Positions 45,003 through 54,789 of a stretch of 64,000 nucleotides of DNA are shown piece by piece (position 1 is the first letter of the stretch; each line of letters starts with the position of its first letter). The stretch spans positions 62,001-126,000 of the forward strand of contig NZ_BQKE01000002.1 of NCBI RefSeq assembly GCF_036244895.1, in the 5' to 3' direction. This stretch comes from Persicobacter diffluens (GTDB taxonomy: Bacteria > Bacteroidota > Bacteroidia > Cytophagales > Cyclobacteriaceae). The notes beneath the pieces are model-generated. The model made no database searches. It was not told where the DNA came from and saw only the letters and a program-made list of their open reading frames with translations. The translations under genes were made by a program, and so were the position numbers.

Positions 45003-45056
45003 ACTCCCGTGATAATAAGGTTTTGATATAGCCTGTTTTGCGGGAGTTATTTTTGT
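45003..45056 (+). terminator. Possible terminator between the two GH3 genes
   Basis: ACTCCCG (45003-45009) and CGGGAGT (45041-45047) followed by TATTTTTG. The loop is long (31 nt), so this is a weak call. Confidence 0.4.
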
Positions 45057-45067
45057 TTTGGAATTAA

Positions 45068-45225
45068 GAGCATGTTTAAAAGCATATGATCTGGCCGCAA
45101 ATTCGAATTATTGGAAGCAATTTTGGATAATTTCTCTACAATATCGATGCTATTCTCTTAAAATAATCCTTTATCCCTTCTGCAATAATCAAATTTTCGC
45201 TGCGAATTTGGCTTTAAGCCCACTC
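45068..45225 (-). repeat. Family A palindromic repeat between GH3 genes
   Basis: GAGCATGTTTAAAAGCATAT, GGCCGCAAATTCGAATTATT, ATCGATGCTATTCTC, TCTGCAATAATCAAATTTTC, GAATTTGGCTTTAAGCCCAC. The outer bases ATTAAGAG and CTCTTAAT extend the inverted repeat here. Confidence 0.9.
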
Positions 45226-45279
45226 TTAATGAGGGGGTGATTGATATTTAATGATGATTATAATGTAATTTCTTTTTAT

Positions 45280-47586
45280 ATGGCTGGTATCAAAAATCAA
45301 TGGTGGTGGGTTAATCTATTTGCTTTATTGCCAGTAATTATTTTCTTTTTTATTGATCAGGGGTATTTTAATAGTAATACTACTTCGCTGCCCTCTACTT
45401 TAGAGCAAAAGGAGGAAGCCCTCTTTATAGAGGATTTGCTATCAAAAATGACGCTTTCAGAGAAATTAGGGCAACTTAATCAGAGGGGAACTTCCAGTAG
45501 AGAAAAGGGGACGCTTTCTGAGGATTTAAAGCAAGCGGTACGTCAGGGTAAAATCGGTGCGATGCTAAATGTGATGAATCATGACAATGTTCGTGAAATT
45601 CAGCGATTAGCGGTGGAGGAAAGCCCCAACGGTATTCCGATGTTGTTTGCCCGCGATGTCATTCATGGTTTTCGAACGATTTTCCCTATCCCACTGGGGC
45701 AGGCAGCCGGCTGGGACATAGATTTGGTAAAAGATGGAGCAGAGGTAGCGGCTAAAGAGGCCAGTAGTCAGGGAATTCGCTGGACTTTCGCCCCCATGAT
45801 AGATGTTTCCCGTGATCCGCGTTGGGGGAGAATCGCCGAGTCTTTCGGGGAAGATCCTTATTTAAATGCTACATTAGGTGCAGCGATGGTGGAGGGTTTT
45901 CAGGGAGATTTGAGCCAGCCGTATCATATCGCAGCTTGTGCAAAGCATTTTGCCGGATATGGTGCTGCGGAAGGAGGACGGGACTATAATACGACCAATA
46001 TTCCGGAAGCCCTGATGAGACAGGTGTATTTACCGCCTTTTCAGCAGGCGGTAGAGGCAGGAGTACTGACATTTATGGCCGGTTTTAATGAATTAAATGG
46101 AATCCCGGTTTCCGGTAATCGGTGGTTGCTTAATGAAGTCCTCCGTCAGGAATGGGGCTTTGACGGGGCCGTTGTCAGTGATTGGAATTCTGTTACTGAA
46201 ATGATAGCGCATGGTTATGCTGCTGATGACCAACAAGCGGCTGAACGGGCTATAACTGCTGGAATCGATATGGAAATGACCAGTCAGGCTTATGAGCACC
46301 ATTTGGAGACATTGCTGCAAACACAAAAGGTGGAGCTGGATCAAATTGATGAGGCGGTAAGAAGAATTTTGAGGGTGAAATACCGACTGGGTTTATTTAA
46401 TAATCCCTATGCTGATTTACAACCGATTGTGGAGTTGGAGGAGGCCCATCGACTTAAGGCGGAGGGTGCGGCAGCCAAAAGTCTGGTGCTGCTTAAAAAT
46501 GAAGACCAACTTTTGCCCCTGCAAGGGAAGGAAAAGATTGCCCTGATTGGCCCAATGGCGGATGCGGCACTGGATCAGCTGGGTACCTGGATTTTTGATG
46601 GAAAAGCGGAGGAGTCGGTCACTCTTTTGGAGGCAGCCAGGGAAAGTGGACATCAGGTGGAATATGTAGCTGCTCTGGATTATAGCCGGGATAAAAGTCA
46701 GGTGAAATTTCAATATGCCATTCAGCTGGCCCGGAGATCGGACGTGATCGTTTTAGCACTGGGGGAGGAGGCCATTCTTTCCGGAGAAGCACACTCACGA
46801 GCGGATATTAGTCTGCCCGGGGCACAAAGTGCTTTATTGAAGGCTTTATCGAAGTTGAACAAACCCATTGTTACCGTATTAATGGCGGGGCGTCCGCTGG
46901 TATTGGAAGAGGATTTGGAGCATATGGACGCTTTGATCATGGCCTGGCATCCCGGCACCATGGCGGGCCCGGCGATTTGGTCGGTTTTGGACGGCAGCCG
47001 GCAGCCTAGCGGCAAATTACCGGTCACCTGGCCTAAAGCGAATGGACAAATGCCCATTTATTACAATCATTCCAATACCGGTCGACCAGCAACGAATCAA
47101 TCCGTTGTGGCCATGGAGGATATTCCGGTGGGCGCCTGGCAATCATCTTTAGGGAATACCAGCCACTATTTAGATGCCGGAAGGCTGCCACAATGGCCAT
47201 TTGGCTTTGGTATGCATTATGGAGAGATCCAATATTCATCCCCAAAGCTTTTGAAAGAGGTGCGCTGGAATATGCCGCTTGAACTTTCGGTAGAGGTTCA
47301 AAATGTTGGGAAGTACCCTTTGGAAGAAACGGTGCAGCTTTATTTGCAGGATGAAGTCGCCGAAATTGTTCAACCTATTAAGTCCCTTAAGGCCTTCCAA
47401 AAGGTGAAGTTGTTGCCGGGGGAATCCAAAGAGGTTTCCTTCTCACTTCCCTTCTCCTCTTTGTCGTACATTGGTCCTGAAATGAATAGGCGTATTGATC
47501 CCGGATTCTTTAAAATTTGGCTTGCTCCGGACGCCGGAGAGGGACACGAATTCCTTCGTTTTGAGGTGATAAAAAAGCCAGTTTAA
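45280..47586 (+). CDS. Glycoside hydrolase family 3 enzyme, membrane-anchored (BglX-like)
   Basis: The ATG at 45280 is used; an in-frame TTG at 45241 would add 13 residues. The 768-residue protein begins with one hydrophobic segment (WWWVNLFALLPVIIFFFI) that may act as an anchor or an uncleaved signal, then the GH3 barrel: IPMLFARDVIHGFRTIFPIP, FAPMIDVSRDPRWGRIAESF, VVSDWNSV with Asp301 as nucleophile, the sandwich domain (ALIMAWHPGTMAGPAIW) and a fibronectin-III-like C-terminus. It differs enough from the first GH3 (loops, C-terminal insert around QSVVAMEDIPVGAW) to act on another linkage. Confidence 0.92.
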   Translation: MAGIKNQWWWVNLFALLPVIIFFFIDQGYFNSNTTSLPSTLEQKEEALFIEDLLSKMTLSEKLGQLNQRGTSSREKGTLSEDLKQAVRQGKIGAMLNVMNHDNVREIQRLAVEESPNGIPMLFARDVIHGFRTIFPIPLGQAAGWDIDLVKDGAEVAAKEASSQGIRWTFAPMIDVSRDPRWGRIAESFGEDPYLNATLGAAMVEGFQGDLSQPYHIAACAKHFAGYGAAEGGRDYNTTNIPEALMRQVYLPPFQQAVEAGVLTFMAGFNELNGIPVSGNRWLLNEVLRQEWGFDGAVVSDWNSVTEMIAHGYAADDQQAAERAITAGIDMEMTSQAYEHHLETLLQTQKVELDQIDEAVRRILRVKYRLGLFNNPYADLQPIVELEEAHRLKAEGAAAKSLVLLKNEDQLLPLQGKEKIALIGPMADAALDQLGTWIFDGKAEESVTLLEAARESGHQVEYVAALDYSRDKSQVKFQYAIQLARRSDVIVLALGEEAILSGEAHSRADISLPGAQSALLKALSKLNKPIVTVLMAGRPLVLEEDLEHMDALIMAWHPGTMAGPAIWSVLDGSRQPSGKLPVTWPKANGQMPIYYNHSNTGRPATNQSVVAMEDIPVGAWQSSLGNTSHYLDAGRLPQWPFGFGMHYGEIQYSSPKLLKEVRWNMPLELSVEVQNVGKYPLEETVQLYLQDEVAEIVQPIKSLKAFQKVKLLPGESKEVSFSLPFSSLSYIGPEMNRRIDPGFFKIWLAPDAGEGHEFLRFEVIKKPV

Positions 47587-47715
47587 TTTATTGAAAAAAA
47601 ACTTGGAGTAGCAACAGGGGTAATCACGAAGGATTACAGGGGGGAAAGTATAGACCTATTGGTAGACCAAAATTCCTTTAATATCTTGATTGCCATAGCA
47701 AGTAAATTGAACAAG

Positions 47716-48051
47716 ATGAAAGGGATTTTGGGTACGATCATGTTGATGTTTTTGTCGGCTAGCATGACATTTTCCACTGATCTGACGAAGAAAAAAATGG
47801 CTTCCATTGAAAAAGATGTAGCCACCATGACAGCAGTAATGGATTTAAATGTTTCGCAATCTAACCAGATAAAGGAGCTAAAGATTCAGCAGGCCTTGAA
47901 GCTAAGGGAGATTTATCAAACCACCCCGGCTAAATCTCCTGAACGAAAAGAAGCCGTAAAGGAAGAATGGAAAATTTTTTATACCGCACTAAAGCAGGTT
48001 TGTACCAAAGAACAGATAAAAAAGTGGAATGCCCATAAAAACAAGACCTGA
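47716..48051 (+). CDS. Small exported helical protein, CpxP/Spy-like
   Basis: A 112-residue protein from the ATG at 47716, with a signal peptide (KGILGTIMLMFLSASMTFS). The mature part is a run of amphipathic helices with two LT/LN-x-x-Q-like segments (MDLNVSQSNQIKELK, VCTKEQIKKWNAHK), the pattern of periplasmic CpxP/Spy-type chaperones and related small proteins in Bacteroidota. It follows the second GH3 gene by 129 nt. Function unproven. Confidence 0.6.
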   Translation: MKGILGTIMLMFLSASMTFSTDLTKKKMASIEKDVATMTAVMDLNVSQSNQIKELKIQQALKLREIYQTTPAKSPERKEAVKEEWKIFYTALKQVCTKEQIKKWNAHKNKT

Positions 48052-48084
48052 AAATAGTGGGCTTGGGAATTGTCGTTGATTTTT

Positions 48085-48246
48085 AGCGCATGTTTAAAAG
48101 CGCACCATCCGACTGCAAATTCGAATTACAGGATGCGATTTTGGATAATTTCTCAACAATAGTGATGATATTCTTTCAAAATAATCGGGTATCGCCTCTG
48201 CAGTACTTCAAAATTTCGCTACGAATTTTGGCTTTTTAATACGCTC
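48085..48246 (-). repeat. Family A palindromic repeat
   Basis: AGCGCATGTTTAAAAGCGCA, GACTGCAAATTCGAATTAC, GGGTATCGCCTCTGCAGTAC, GAATTTTGGCTTTTTAATAC, GCTC at the right. It begins 33 nt after the small exported protein gene. Confidence 0.9.
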
Positions 48247-48319
48247 TCAGTGAATATTAAAAATGATAGAAAGTGGTTTAGAGTGAATTTTCAACAATAG
48301 GATAATAATAGGGAAGTTA

Positions 48320-48544
48320 TTTAACCCGGATTTTTCATGCTTAAATTCTCGTTTAGCTGCTAGGCGGGAAAAATGAAGGAATAGTTTACTATTTCGAGTT
48401 TTTCCCAACGAAGCAGATGAATGAGGAGAAAGCAAGCATCCCAAATTCGAGCTATTTATAATTCGATACAACTAACCGGAAAACACTGAAATATAGGTAT
48501 TTATAGCGACCAATAAATCTAGCGGTGAATAATTCGGGTTAAAA
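48320..48544 (+). repeat. Family B repeat
   Basis: Complete: TTTAACCCGGATTTTTCATG, CTCGTTTAGCTGCTAGGCGG, GAAGCAGATGAATGAGGAG, AATCTAGCGGTGAATAATTC, GGGTTAAAA. Confidence 0.92.
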
Positions 48545-48588
48545 CACTTTGTAATAACCAAATACGGTTGGTGAACTCTTAGCCCCTA

Positions 48589-48630
48589 AAAAATCCTGAA
48601 ACCAGATGATGGTGGTTTCAGGATTTTTTA
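48589..48630. terminator. Bidirectional intrinsic terminator
   Basis: AATCCTGAAACCA (48593-48605) and TGGTTTCAGGATT (48614-48626) are perfect 13-bp arms, with an A run before and a T run after. It lies in the non-coding interval between the small exported protein gene and the convergent propeller pseudogene. Confidence 0.9.
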
Positions 48631-48700
48631 TTACAAAAAATTTATTTTTATTTAATGATTTTGAAATAATTTTTCATAATCATATCCACTAGAGGGTTTA

Positions 48701-48922
48701 TTAAGCCGAATCAAATATGCCCATATCCTGCCGTAGCTGCGAAGTGGCAAAAAGGAAGGCAAAGTGTTAAATTTCGTGTTTTTTCCAAGGATGCAGAGGA
48801 ATGAGGAGCAAGCATGCTTATCCAAATTCGGATTTAAAAAAAATCAACAAAACCTTCAGGATAATCTGATAATTAAGGTCCTATGGTAGTTTTATGAGTC
48901 TGCAGTGCATAATTCGAATTAA
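48701..48922 (+). repeat. Family B repeat, diverged
   Basis: TTAAGCCGAATCAAATATGC at the left, CGTAGCTGCGAAGTGGC, GGATGCAGAGGAATGAGGAG, GCTTATCCAAATTCGG, GTGCATAATTCGAATTAA at the right. Confidence 0.75.
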
Positions 48923-48952
48923 TAATTCATCTGAAATTTAGGATCAACTGTT

Positions 48953-51617
48953 TTAAGGAGCCATTTGCTTATTAATGGGTAGAAGCGCGGTATAAATACC
49001 CGAGGATTCCACTGAACACCACACCCTTTTCGGATTCCCGGAATCAAATTGAATGTCACCTATCATCATGCCTCCCCGTCCGTGGTTAAATTTTATCCAG
49101 TTTTTTTGCTGCAGCCCCCCGCCCGTGGTGCTGTAAAAAGTGCCCGCATCCCGCTTACCATTCGCATAACTTTCTCTTGTGGCCACCAATAAGATATCCG
49201 GATTAACAGGACTGGTTCTAACATGACAGACGAATGGGTGGTCGAAGATTTTTTGCCAATCTTCCTTTTTGTAATCACCATTGGCTTTATAATGGGCCAC
49301 CCAGACGCCTCCCTCTCCACTTTCTTCTGCTTTTTCCATACCCCCACCCGCAATATAAATTTTTCGTGTTTGTCCTTTGTTCTGATGTAGCCAAACATCC
49401 CATACCGAACGTATACCTTCTGGGATTTGCAATTTGTCCCAACTTTCACTGCCATTCACACTGCGGTACAGTCCACCATTGACCATCCCTTTTTTTCCTT
49501 CAGGCGCATGGTATTTTTTTACCGCAGCATACAACAGCTGATCGTTATCGGGACTCATAAGCAATGTTTTTACACAGGCGCTATTGCTTCCCACTACCTG
49601 TTTTTGTTGATTTCTTCCACCGGCAGTTTCCGGCAATCCCTGATTAAGACATTTCCAGCTTTTCCCTTCATCAAGAGATTTATAAATACCTTTTTGCGGT
49701 AATGGATTATAGATTCTGGTTTGCCCCATTGGGCGGTTATCCTGATCTATCACTTCCGCAAGGGCATACATGGTCTGGCCATCACGGGCAATTTGTAAAT
49801 CACTCCAGTAAATGCATTTCATTTTCGGGACGGAAATTACCGGTGGTACTTCAATCGGTTTTCCCATGGTTACATGGGTGTTTTCATCAAAGCGACATTT
49901 TCTTACTTCTCCTGAACGTTGGGAGATATAATAGAAAATATTCGGATCTGAGGGATGACTCGCAATCGTAATAGGCGCATTGAAAGGCTGACCCGGAGCC
50001 CATTTGGGTCCGATATCGATCAGGGCCGGAATTCGTTTAACGCCTACTATCCCCGGAAATTCCGGATGGGTGGAAGTGGTAGATTTGTATGCCGAGGCTT
50101 CGTATTGCAATAAAAACATTTCGCCCGGCCGGTGGATATCCGGTGTAATGCCGAAAGCCCCGGTGTCGTTATTTCCATGTCCGTAAAACAGCTCACCAAC
50201 TCTGGTATTATCCACACTGGTCCAAAAATCATTTTCAGCATCATATTTATAGGTATGATAACCCTTGAAAGTACCGGCATACAGGGTGCCGTCCGCTGAA
50301 ATAGCGATGGCCCGAACCCCTCTGTTTTCATAATGAACGAAGTCCGGAATTTTATTCTCTGCCACTCCGGGATCCGCATTCCGATTGGTTTTTCCGGGCT
50401 GTGCAATTTTCCAGTAGGGGTCTTTTTGAAATCCGCTGCCCAGTCGCATGGCGGCAAACCATTGGTCTCCGCCATTCTGACTGCTCCATACCCCCCCGAT
50501 AATGGGTTTCAACAGGCTGCCGCCCCAAACGGATAAATATACTTTGTCCGCATTGGTGGGGTCGCAGAAAATTTCCGTATAGTCCTGTAGAAACTGTTGA
50601 GGCAGCTTGATCTTTTTTTCTTCTTCTTTTTTTAAATCAAACCAGCCCTTCACCATGGCCTGGAAATAGTGCTTGTTGATTTTTAATTGATTCAGGTCCA
50701 GAGCAAGCCCTTCTGTTTTGTCTTCCCAATCTTTTTCCCCTTTGATTTTTTCGGGAGCAGTGGTTTACACCTCCCTTTGAAAGAAGCAGGTGGCCTTTCA
50801 GACTATAGGTGGTTTGTTGTAAGGCATAAACATTCAGCTTTTTGCCATCCCATCGATAGTCCGCTTTGATGCTTCCTGCGAGTAATTTCTCCCAAGCTTT
50901 CCGCGCATTTCTTTTGCGGTAAAAACCGGTGGAAGTAGCGGCAAACAGCATTTCCGGGTATTGATTAGTGTTGGGGTGGCAAAAGACTTTAAATACTGCG
51001 GTGGCATCTTCCATGCCCTTATTGTCTATCGCTTCAATAGTACGTTTGTTGGAAGTAATATTCGTAACCTTCCATACCTTGGGCGCTTGTAGGTCGATGC
51101 CATCCAAAGGATTAGGGTTCGTTCCGGTTCTGACATACTTATTGTCCAGGCCATTACCCAAAAACCAGGTACCTTTTTTTACAGGGTGGGGCGTGGCGGA
51201 ATACCACAAAGAGGAAGGCGCTTTCCCTTTGGCGAAATGGGTGATTTTTTTAAAATTTTTGCCTCCATCCGTGCTTAACACCAATTGTTTTTTGTTCAGA
51301 CTCAGGACGATATTATTGTCTTTATGATCACTGACAACACATTCATCACTTAGCGGTATGCGTTTGGTCCACACCTCATTTATTGGAATACAGCTTTCCC
51401 AATGCTTGCCGGCATCTACAGAGACATAATCATTTCCCATATCGGGGGTCAGCTAAATTTTGTTCGCATCAACTGCATCAGTAAAAATAGCACGGTTACT
51501 TCCGGCCATACCCGGGGCTACTTGTCTCCAAACGGTTTCAATTTCCTGCTTTTGACTCTTTCCTTTAGAGTAAAAGAAAAGGTTTAGGCCGATTAAAAAA
51601 AAGTATTTTAAATTCAT
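48953..51617 (-). pseudogene. Asp-box (BNR) propeller protein inactivated by an amber codon and a frameshift
   Basis: A paralogue of the propeller gene at 17656, about 888 codons. It starts at the ATG at 51617 with a signal peptide (MNLKYFFLIGLNLFFYSKG) and reads MAGSNRAIFTDAVDANKI before an in-frame TAG at 51453-51455; coding sequence resumes with LTPDMGNDYVSVDAGKHW in the same frame. A second lesion near 50764-50766 (TTT on the plus strand, probably one extra base) shifts the frame; the true frame continues as TTAPEKIKGEKDWEDKTEG into the 48953-50656 frame. Remaining Asp boxes include STDGGKNF, SQNGGDQW and SLDEGKSW. Two independent lesions argue for real decay rather than one sequencing error. 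Confidence 0.82.
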
Positions 51618-51924
51618 TTTATAAAAAATTGTTAGTCATACTCTGTGAAGTTGAATAAGTTAGTCGAGATATTTTTAATCATGAATTGTTAATAATTTCA
51701 AAACAAGATTTTAATTTAATATCGAGTATTTTATTAAGATATTGTGGAAATGTTTTTCCTTATTGTTTCCTCTAGTTAAACCAAGCTTCAGTTGAAGTGG
51801 TTTAAATCACGCGATTATGAGTAATTATTTGTTTTCTTAAACTGCTTCTTTAAATAAGGAAGCATCCAATAATTTTATCTCCAGTGGCATAGAATCTTTG
51901 GCCGGAGATTATTCTTGTTCCTGA

Positions 51925-52052
51925 TGGTGTGCTTTTAAGTACGCTCTAACCAATTGTGGGTGATTAAAAAATCAACAAATCTAATCCAATTACCTTATTG
52001 ATCTATCACCTATGATGGTCTGCAAATCAAGCGGTGAATAATTCGGATTAAA
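51925..52052 (+). repeat. Fused A-end and B right-half remnant
   Basis: GGTGTGCTTTTAAGTACGCTC (family A right tip, ending near 51947) is followed at once by the B right half, with CAAGCGGTGAATAATTCGG and ATTAAAT at the end. The rest of 51618-52271 is AT-rich and I see no gene in it. Confidence 0.6.
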
Positions 52053-52239
52053 TATTGGTCCTATTTTGGAATAAAGGGACCAACTGAAAGTTTTTCGCCA
52101 TGGTTAAATGGATGATTATGTCGGGGGGATTTAAAGTAAAAATTTTACTCAGTAAAGGCTAAAGTAAAAAACTGTTTTGTTGTGGGTAGCGCGGGGCTAT
52201 AATTATTTTATACAATAGGAAAGCGTCATGAATTACCTC

Positions 52240-52268
52240 TATTCGCAGGTACTTTTAAATGCGCTCTT
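52240..52268 (-). repeat. Family A tip fragment
   Basis: ATTCGCAGGTACTTTTAAATG and CGCTCTT form one tip of family A, 4 nt from the TGA stop of the outer-membrane barrel gene at 52272. Confidence 0.55.
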
Positions 52269-52271
52269 ACC

Positions 52272-53453
52272 TCAAAAAGCCTCTAAAAAATTAAAGTAAA
52301 AGCCAAAGGTATCATGCCCGAAGCCAAAGTCTACCCTCAGGTTCAGCCGGTCTTGTAACTCCAGCCGATAACCAAAGCCTCCGTTGGGTAGGAGCCGAAC
52401 ATCTTCAGAGGTATTTCCAATGTCAAAAACAGTTCCGGTCCCGGCCCAAAGTACGAAGCCATGACGGCTCACTGTTCCGTTGCTTTTGGCAAACATATGC
52501 CGGTATTCCGGCAGGATGAAGAAGAGGCTTTTGTCCCGGTAGCGCCCCCAGGTATAACCCCGGAGATCAAATGGATTGCCCAGTTTCGACATTTCTCCGT
52601 AGGGAATACCTCCAATGCCAATGCGGCTTTTAATCTGCCAGGCAAGGGTGCGGCCATCACGTCCAAGGGTAACATAATACCGGTAATCCAATTGATATAT
52701 CTCGTAATTATTATCCCCGCCCAGTTTTTGGGAAAAAGCAGTAGCATTTACATCCAGATACCAGCCGCTGTGGGCATTAACCGGAAAATCGCGGGAGTCA
52801 TGTCGGAGGATAAGGCCCAGCCCCGCATTAAAAGGTTTGTCGTTATATTCCTGATAGTTTTCATCATTAAACACCCCTTCACTTTCCTCATCTCCCTGTG
52901 TAAAATTGATGTCCACATTCAATCCCGCGAAATAATGTCTTTTAAACTGGTAAAGGAACTGAGGGTTTATCCATCTCCAGCGCCGAAGGTATGCAGTAGT
53001 GTTCTCCCCCTTTGGGATATCCGTGGCTTTTTGATAACCAATGCCCCAGTAATTATCCGGCAGGTTTTTTAGCCAGATTTCTGCTGATATTCGGAGCTTA
53101 TCCTCAAACCAAAAGGTGACCGGTCGTGCATCCACGATCACCGCGCCGGTGGTGGAATAGGCGGCTGTAAATGGGATAGAAGACCGTTCTATTTTTTGAT
53201 CAGCAGGATTAGTTTTAAATGACCAAATGCCCCCCACCGCAATTAATGCTCCGAATTCAGGTGTATAGCCCGGGGCAATGATGGGCGTGAAAATTGATTT
53301 TCCTGCTTTTATTTTATGCTGCCGGATAGAATCCCTTTGCTGTTTTTTAAGGGCCTTTCGCTCCGCTTGATTTTCCTGCGCCTGTAGTCCGGCATTCCCC
53401 CAAAAAAGGAAAAGCAGTAGCCATAAACAAAAGCGTAATCGATCCATGAGCAT
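52272..53453 (-). CDS. Omp85-superfamily outer-membrane barrel protein (BamA/TamA C-terminal type)
   Basis: A 393-residue protein with a signal peptide (FCLWLLLFLFWGNAGLQAQ) and a basic linker (ERKALKKQQRDSIRQHK), then a 16-strand-type barrel without POTRA domains. The stretch LGNPFDLRGYTWGRYRDKS is the conserved loop-6 RGY/RGF motif of Omp85 proteins, and the chain ends in FNFLEAF with the terminal aromatic needed for barrel assembly. Such POTRA-less proteins are common in Bacteroidota and their roles are mostly unknown. Met3 is an alternative start. Confidence 0.85.
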   Translation of the reverse strand: MLMDRLRFCLWLLLFLFWGNAGLQAQENQAERKALKKQQRDSIRQHKIKAGKSIFTPIIAPGYTPEFGALIAVGGIWSFKTNPADQKIERSSIPFTAAYSTTGAVIVDARPVTFWFEDKLRISAEIWLKNLPDNYWGIGYQKATDIPKGENTTAYLRRWRWINPQFLYQFKRHYFAGLNVDINFTQGDEESEGVFNDENYQEYNDKPFNAGLGLILRHDSRDFPVNAHSGWYLDVNATAFSQKLGGDNNYEIYQLDYRYYVTLGRDGRTLAWQIKSRIGIGGIPYGEMSKLGNPFDLRGYTWGRYRDKSLFFILPEYRHMFAKSNGTVSRHGFVLWAGTGTVFDIGNTSEDVRLLPNGGFGYRLELQDRLNLRVDFGFGHDTFGFYFNFLEAF

Positions 53454-53565
53454 AAAAAGAGGTTACCTTTTTAACCGGATCGGTTGCGCTTAGTTGCATT
53501 ATTCGAAGATAGTTTGGTTGGTCCTCAAAACTTTGTCAGGGCATTGACTCAAAATGTCTGCCTTT

Positions 53566-53808
53566 TTAGATATAAATAAAACTATCTTTTTTCAACAAAG
53601 GCAAACTGGACCTGTCCCATAGCAAGCCACTTTCGGTCAGTTTTTTATTCAAAACCGCCACCTTCATGGCTTCTTTCGGAATGTTGTCCAGATTTAGACA
53701 GCTCGGTTTGCGTACGGTAGCAAAAAATTCCTGTTTTAGCCGCTCTTTTGGCAGACTTTCTAGTTCGTTAAGCTGAAGGTTTTTTTGGTGTTGATCAATG
53801 GTGCTCAT
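53566..53808 (-). CDS. Small protein of unknown function
   Basis: An 80-residue soluble protein starting MSTIDQHQKNLQLNELESLPKE (only the first part shown here), with an N-terminal helix and a basic middle (VRKPSCLNLDNIPKEA). No signal peptide, membrane segment or known motif. It starts 11 nt after the stop of the upstream small gene, so it is probably co-transcribed with it. Confidence 0.5.
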   Translation of the reverse strand: MSTIDQHQKNLQLNELESLPKERLKQEFFATVRKPSCLNLDNIPKEAMKVAVLNKKLTESGLLWDRSSLPLLKKDSFIYI

Positions 53809-53819
53809 AGCGGTCAGGT

Positions 53820-54140
53820 TTAATTGTTTTGGAATGAAGATATTTGGCTTAATGCTGCCGGTATCAGGAGGGCAAAGTCCTCTACCTGCCGGTCTTCGGC
53901 AATGGTCAAATGGTTTCCCAGCAGTTTGTATCGGTAGCGCAGGTTGATGCGGTAACGATCAATGAAAGTACCTGTCTCCCATTCTCTGCGCTTGATTTCC
54001 CGGCAAATCTGACTCAGCCTGCCAAAGGTTCCTGCTCCAAAAAACTGACGACTAATCGCCAGATTTAATTGTTCCAAAAGTTGCACCGCCGTGAGCTGGT
54101 GCAAAGGTTTTTCGATTTGTTTGATTCTTGATCCCGTCAT
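53820..54140 (-). CDS. Small basic helical protein with structured leader (copy 1)
   Basis: A 106-residue protein starting at the ATG at 54140 (MTGSRIKQIEKPLHQL). It is basic, with LLEQLNLAISRQF and LSQICREIKRREWETG as helices; the layout resembles the next small protein upstream (54331-54543), which suggests ancient duplication. A GTG at 54200 is in frame, but the interval contains the conserved leader shared by both genes, so the ATG after the hairpin is the better start. Function unknown. Confidence 0.55.
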   Translation of the reverse strand: MTGSRIKQIEKPLHQLTAVQLLEQLNLAISRQFFGAGTFGRLSQICREIKRREWETGTFIDRYRINLRYRYKLLGNHLTIAEDRQVEDFALLIPAALSQISSFQNN

Positions 54141-54245
54141 TTTGCAATCTTTAGATTTTGAGATTGCATCAAGTGATGGTTTGTCCGCTTGGCAGACCAC
54201 ATCCGTTGACCACCGTGACGCATGCGCTCGGTTGGTACTGCTCAG
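54141..54245 (-). promoter_or_regulatory. Conserved structured leader, copy 1
   Basis: On the minus strand: TACCAACCGAGC, CACGGTGGTCAA, GCGGACAAA, then TGCAATCT...AGATTGCA (a perfect 8-bp hairpin) ending 3 nt before the ATG. The same blocks in the same order precede the neighbouring gene at 54543. Confidence 0.65.
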
Positions 54246-54330
54246 TATGGGTTTTTAAGCTTGTATTTCCCTAAAAACCAACACCAATAGTTCTTGATGC
54301 TCGAAATGTTAAATGAATTTATTTAGTTTT

Positions 54331-54543
54331 TTATAAGGCCCAACTCAGATCCACTGGATGCTGGCAGGGCTGGGGTGTTCCCGATCGCATCAGAATCTCC
54401 GTCTTTATACGATTCAAATCCTGATGGTTCGTCTTAGGTCGATTATTTTCATCCAATTGTTTCGAAAAATTTTGGATTAACTCCTGCTCCGAACATCGGC
54501 GAAGAAACTGTCTTGAGAATTTTTGAATTTTTTTAATGGTCAT
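54331..54543 (-). CDS. Small basic helical protein with structured leader (copy 2)
   Basis: A 70-residue protein from the ATG at 54543 (MTIKKIQKFSRQFLRR), with helices EQELIQNFSKQLDE and QDLNRIKTEILMRSG; the order and spacing resemble the protein at 53820-54140. It ends in a Cys/His/Pro-rich tail (TPQPCQHPVDLSWAL). It has no signal peptide. Function unknown. Confidence 0.5.
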   Translation of the reverse strand: MTIKKIQKFSRQFLRRCSEQELIQNFSKQLDENNRPKTNHQDLNRIKTEILMRSGTPQPCQHPVDLSWAL

Positions 54544-54670
54544 GGTGCAATCAGTTTTTAGTTTAAAATCAAGATTGCAACAGAAATATTCGTGAGGCGT
54601 CGGTATTATTTTGTCCGTGTCGACCGCATGCTCAACCACCGTGGCTCCGAAGCTCGGTTGGTATTCGTCA
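54544..54670 (-). promoter_or_regulatory. Conserved structured leader, copy 2
   Basis: On the minus strand: TACCAACCGAGC, TTCGGAG, CACGGTGGTTGA, ACGGACAAA, then TGCAATC...GATTGCA (7-bp stem, 20-nt loop) ending 2 nt before the ATG. The apical part (GCTTCGGAGC) is a small hairpin, replaced in copy 1 by a different GC-rich sequence containing GCATGC. Confidence 0.65.
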
Positions 54671-54687
54671 GAATTCCTGATGCATTA

Positions 54688-54719
54688 CAAAGGTAGGGGA
54701 GGCAGCTCTAAAATTCCAA
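54688..54719 (-). promoter_or_regulatory. Candidate promoter for the small-gene cluster
   Basis: On the minus strand TACCTTTG (54688-54695) matches TAnnTTTG, with TTGG 21 nt upstream (54716-54719) as the -33 element. Transcription would start just before the conserved leader. Confidence 0.65.
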
Positions 54720-54789
54720 ATAATTTCCGATAAAATTTTTATTACCAAAGCTAAGGGTCTATTTTTCAGGGTGTAAAAATTTTTATTTA

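Noticed and set aside
45241..45279. TTG start for the second GH3 gene
   Set aside because: The ATG at 45280 precedes the hydrophobic anchor directly; the upstream codons add nothing family-like and lie just after a family A repeat.
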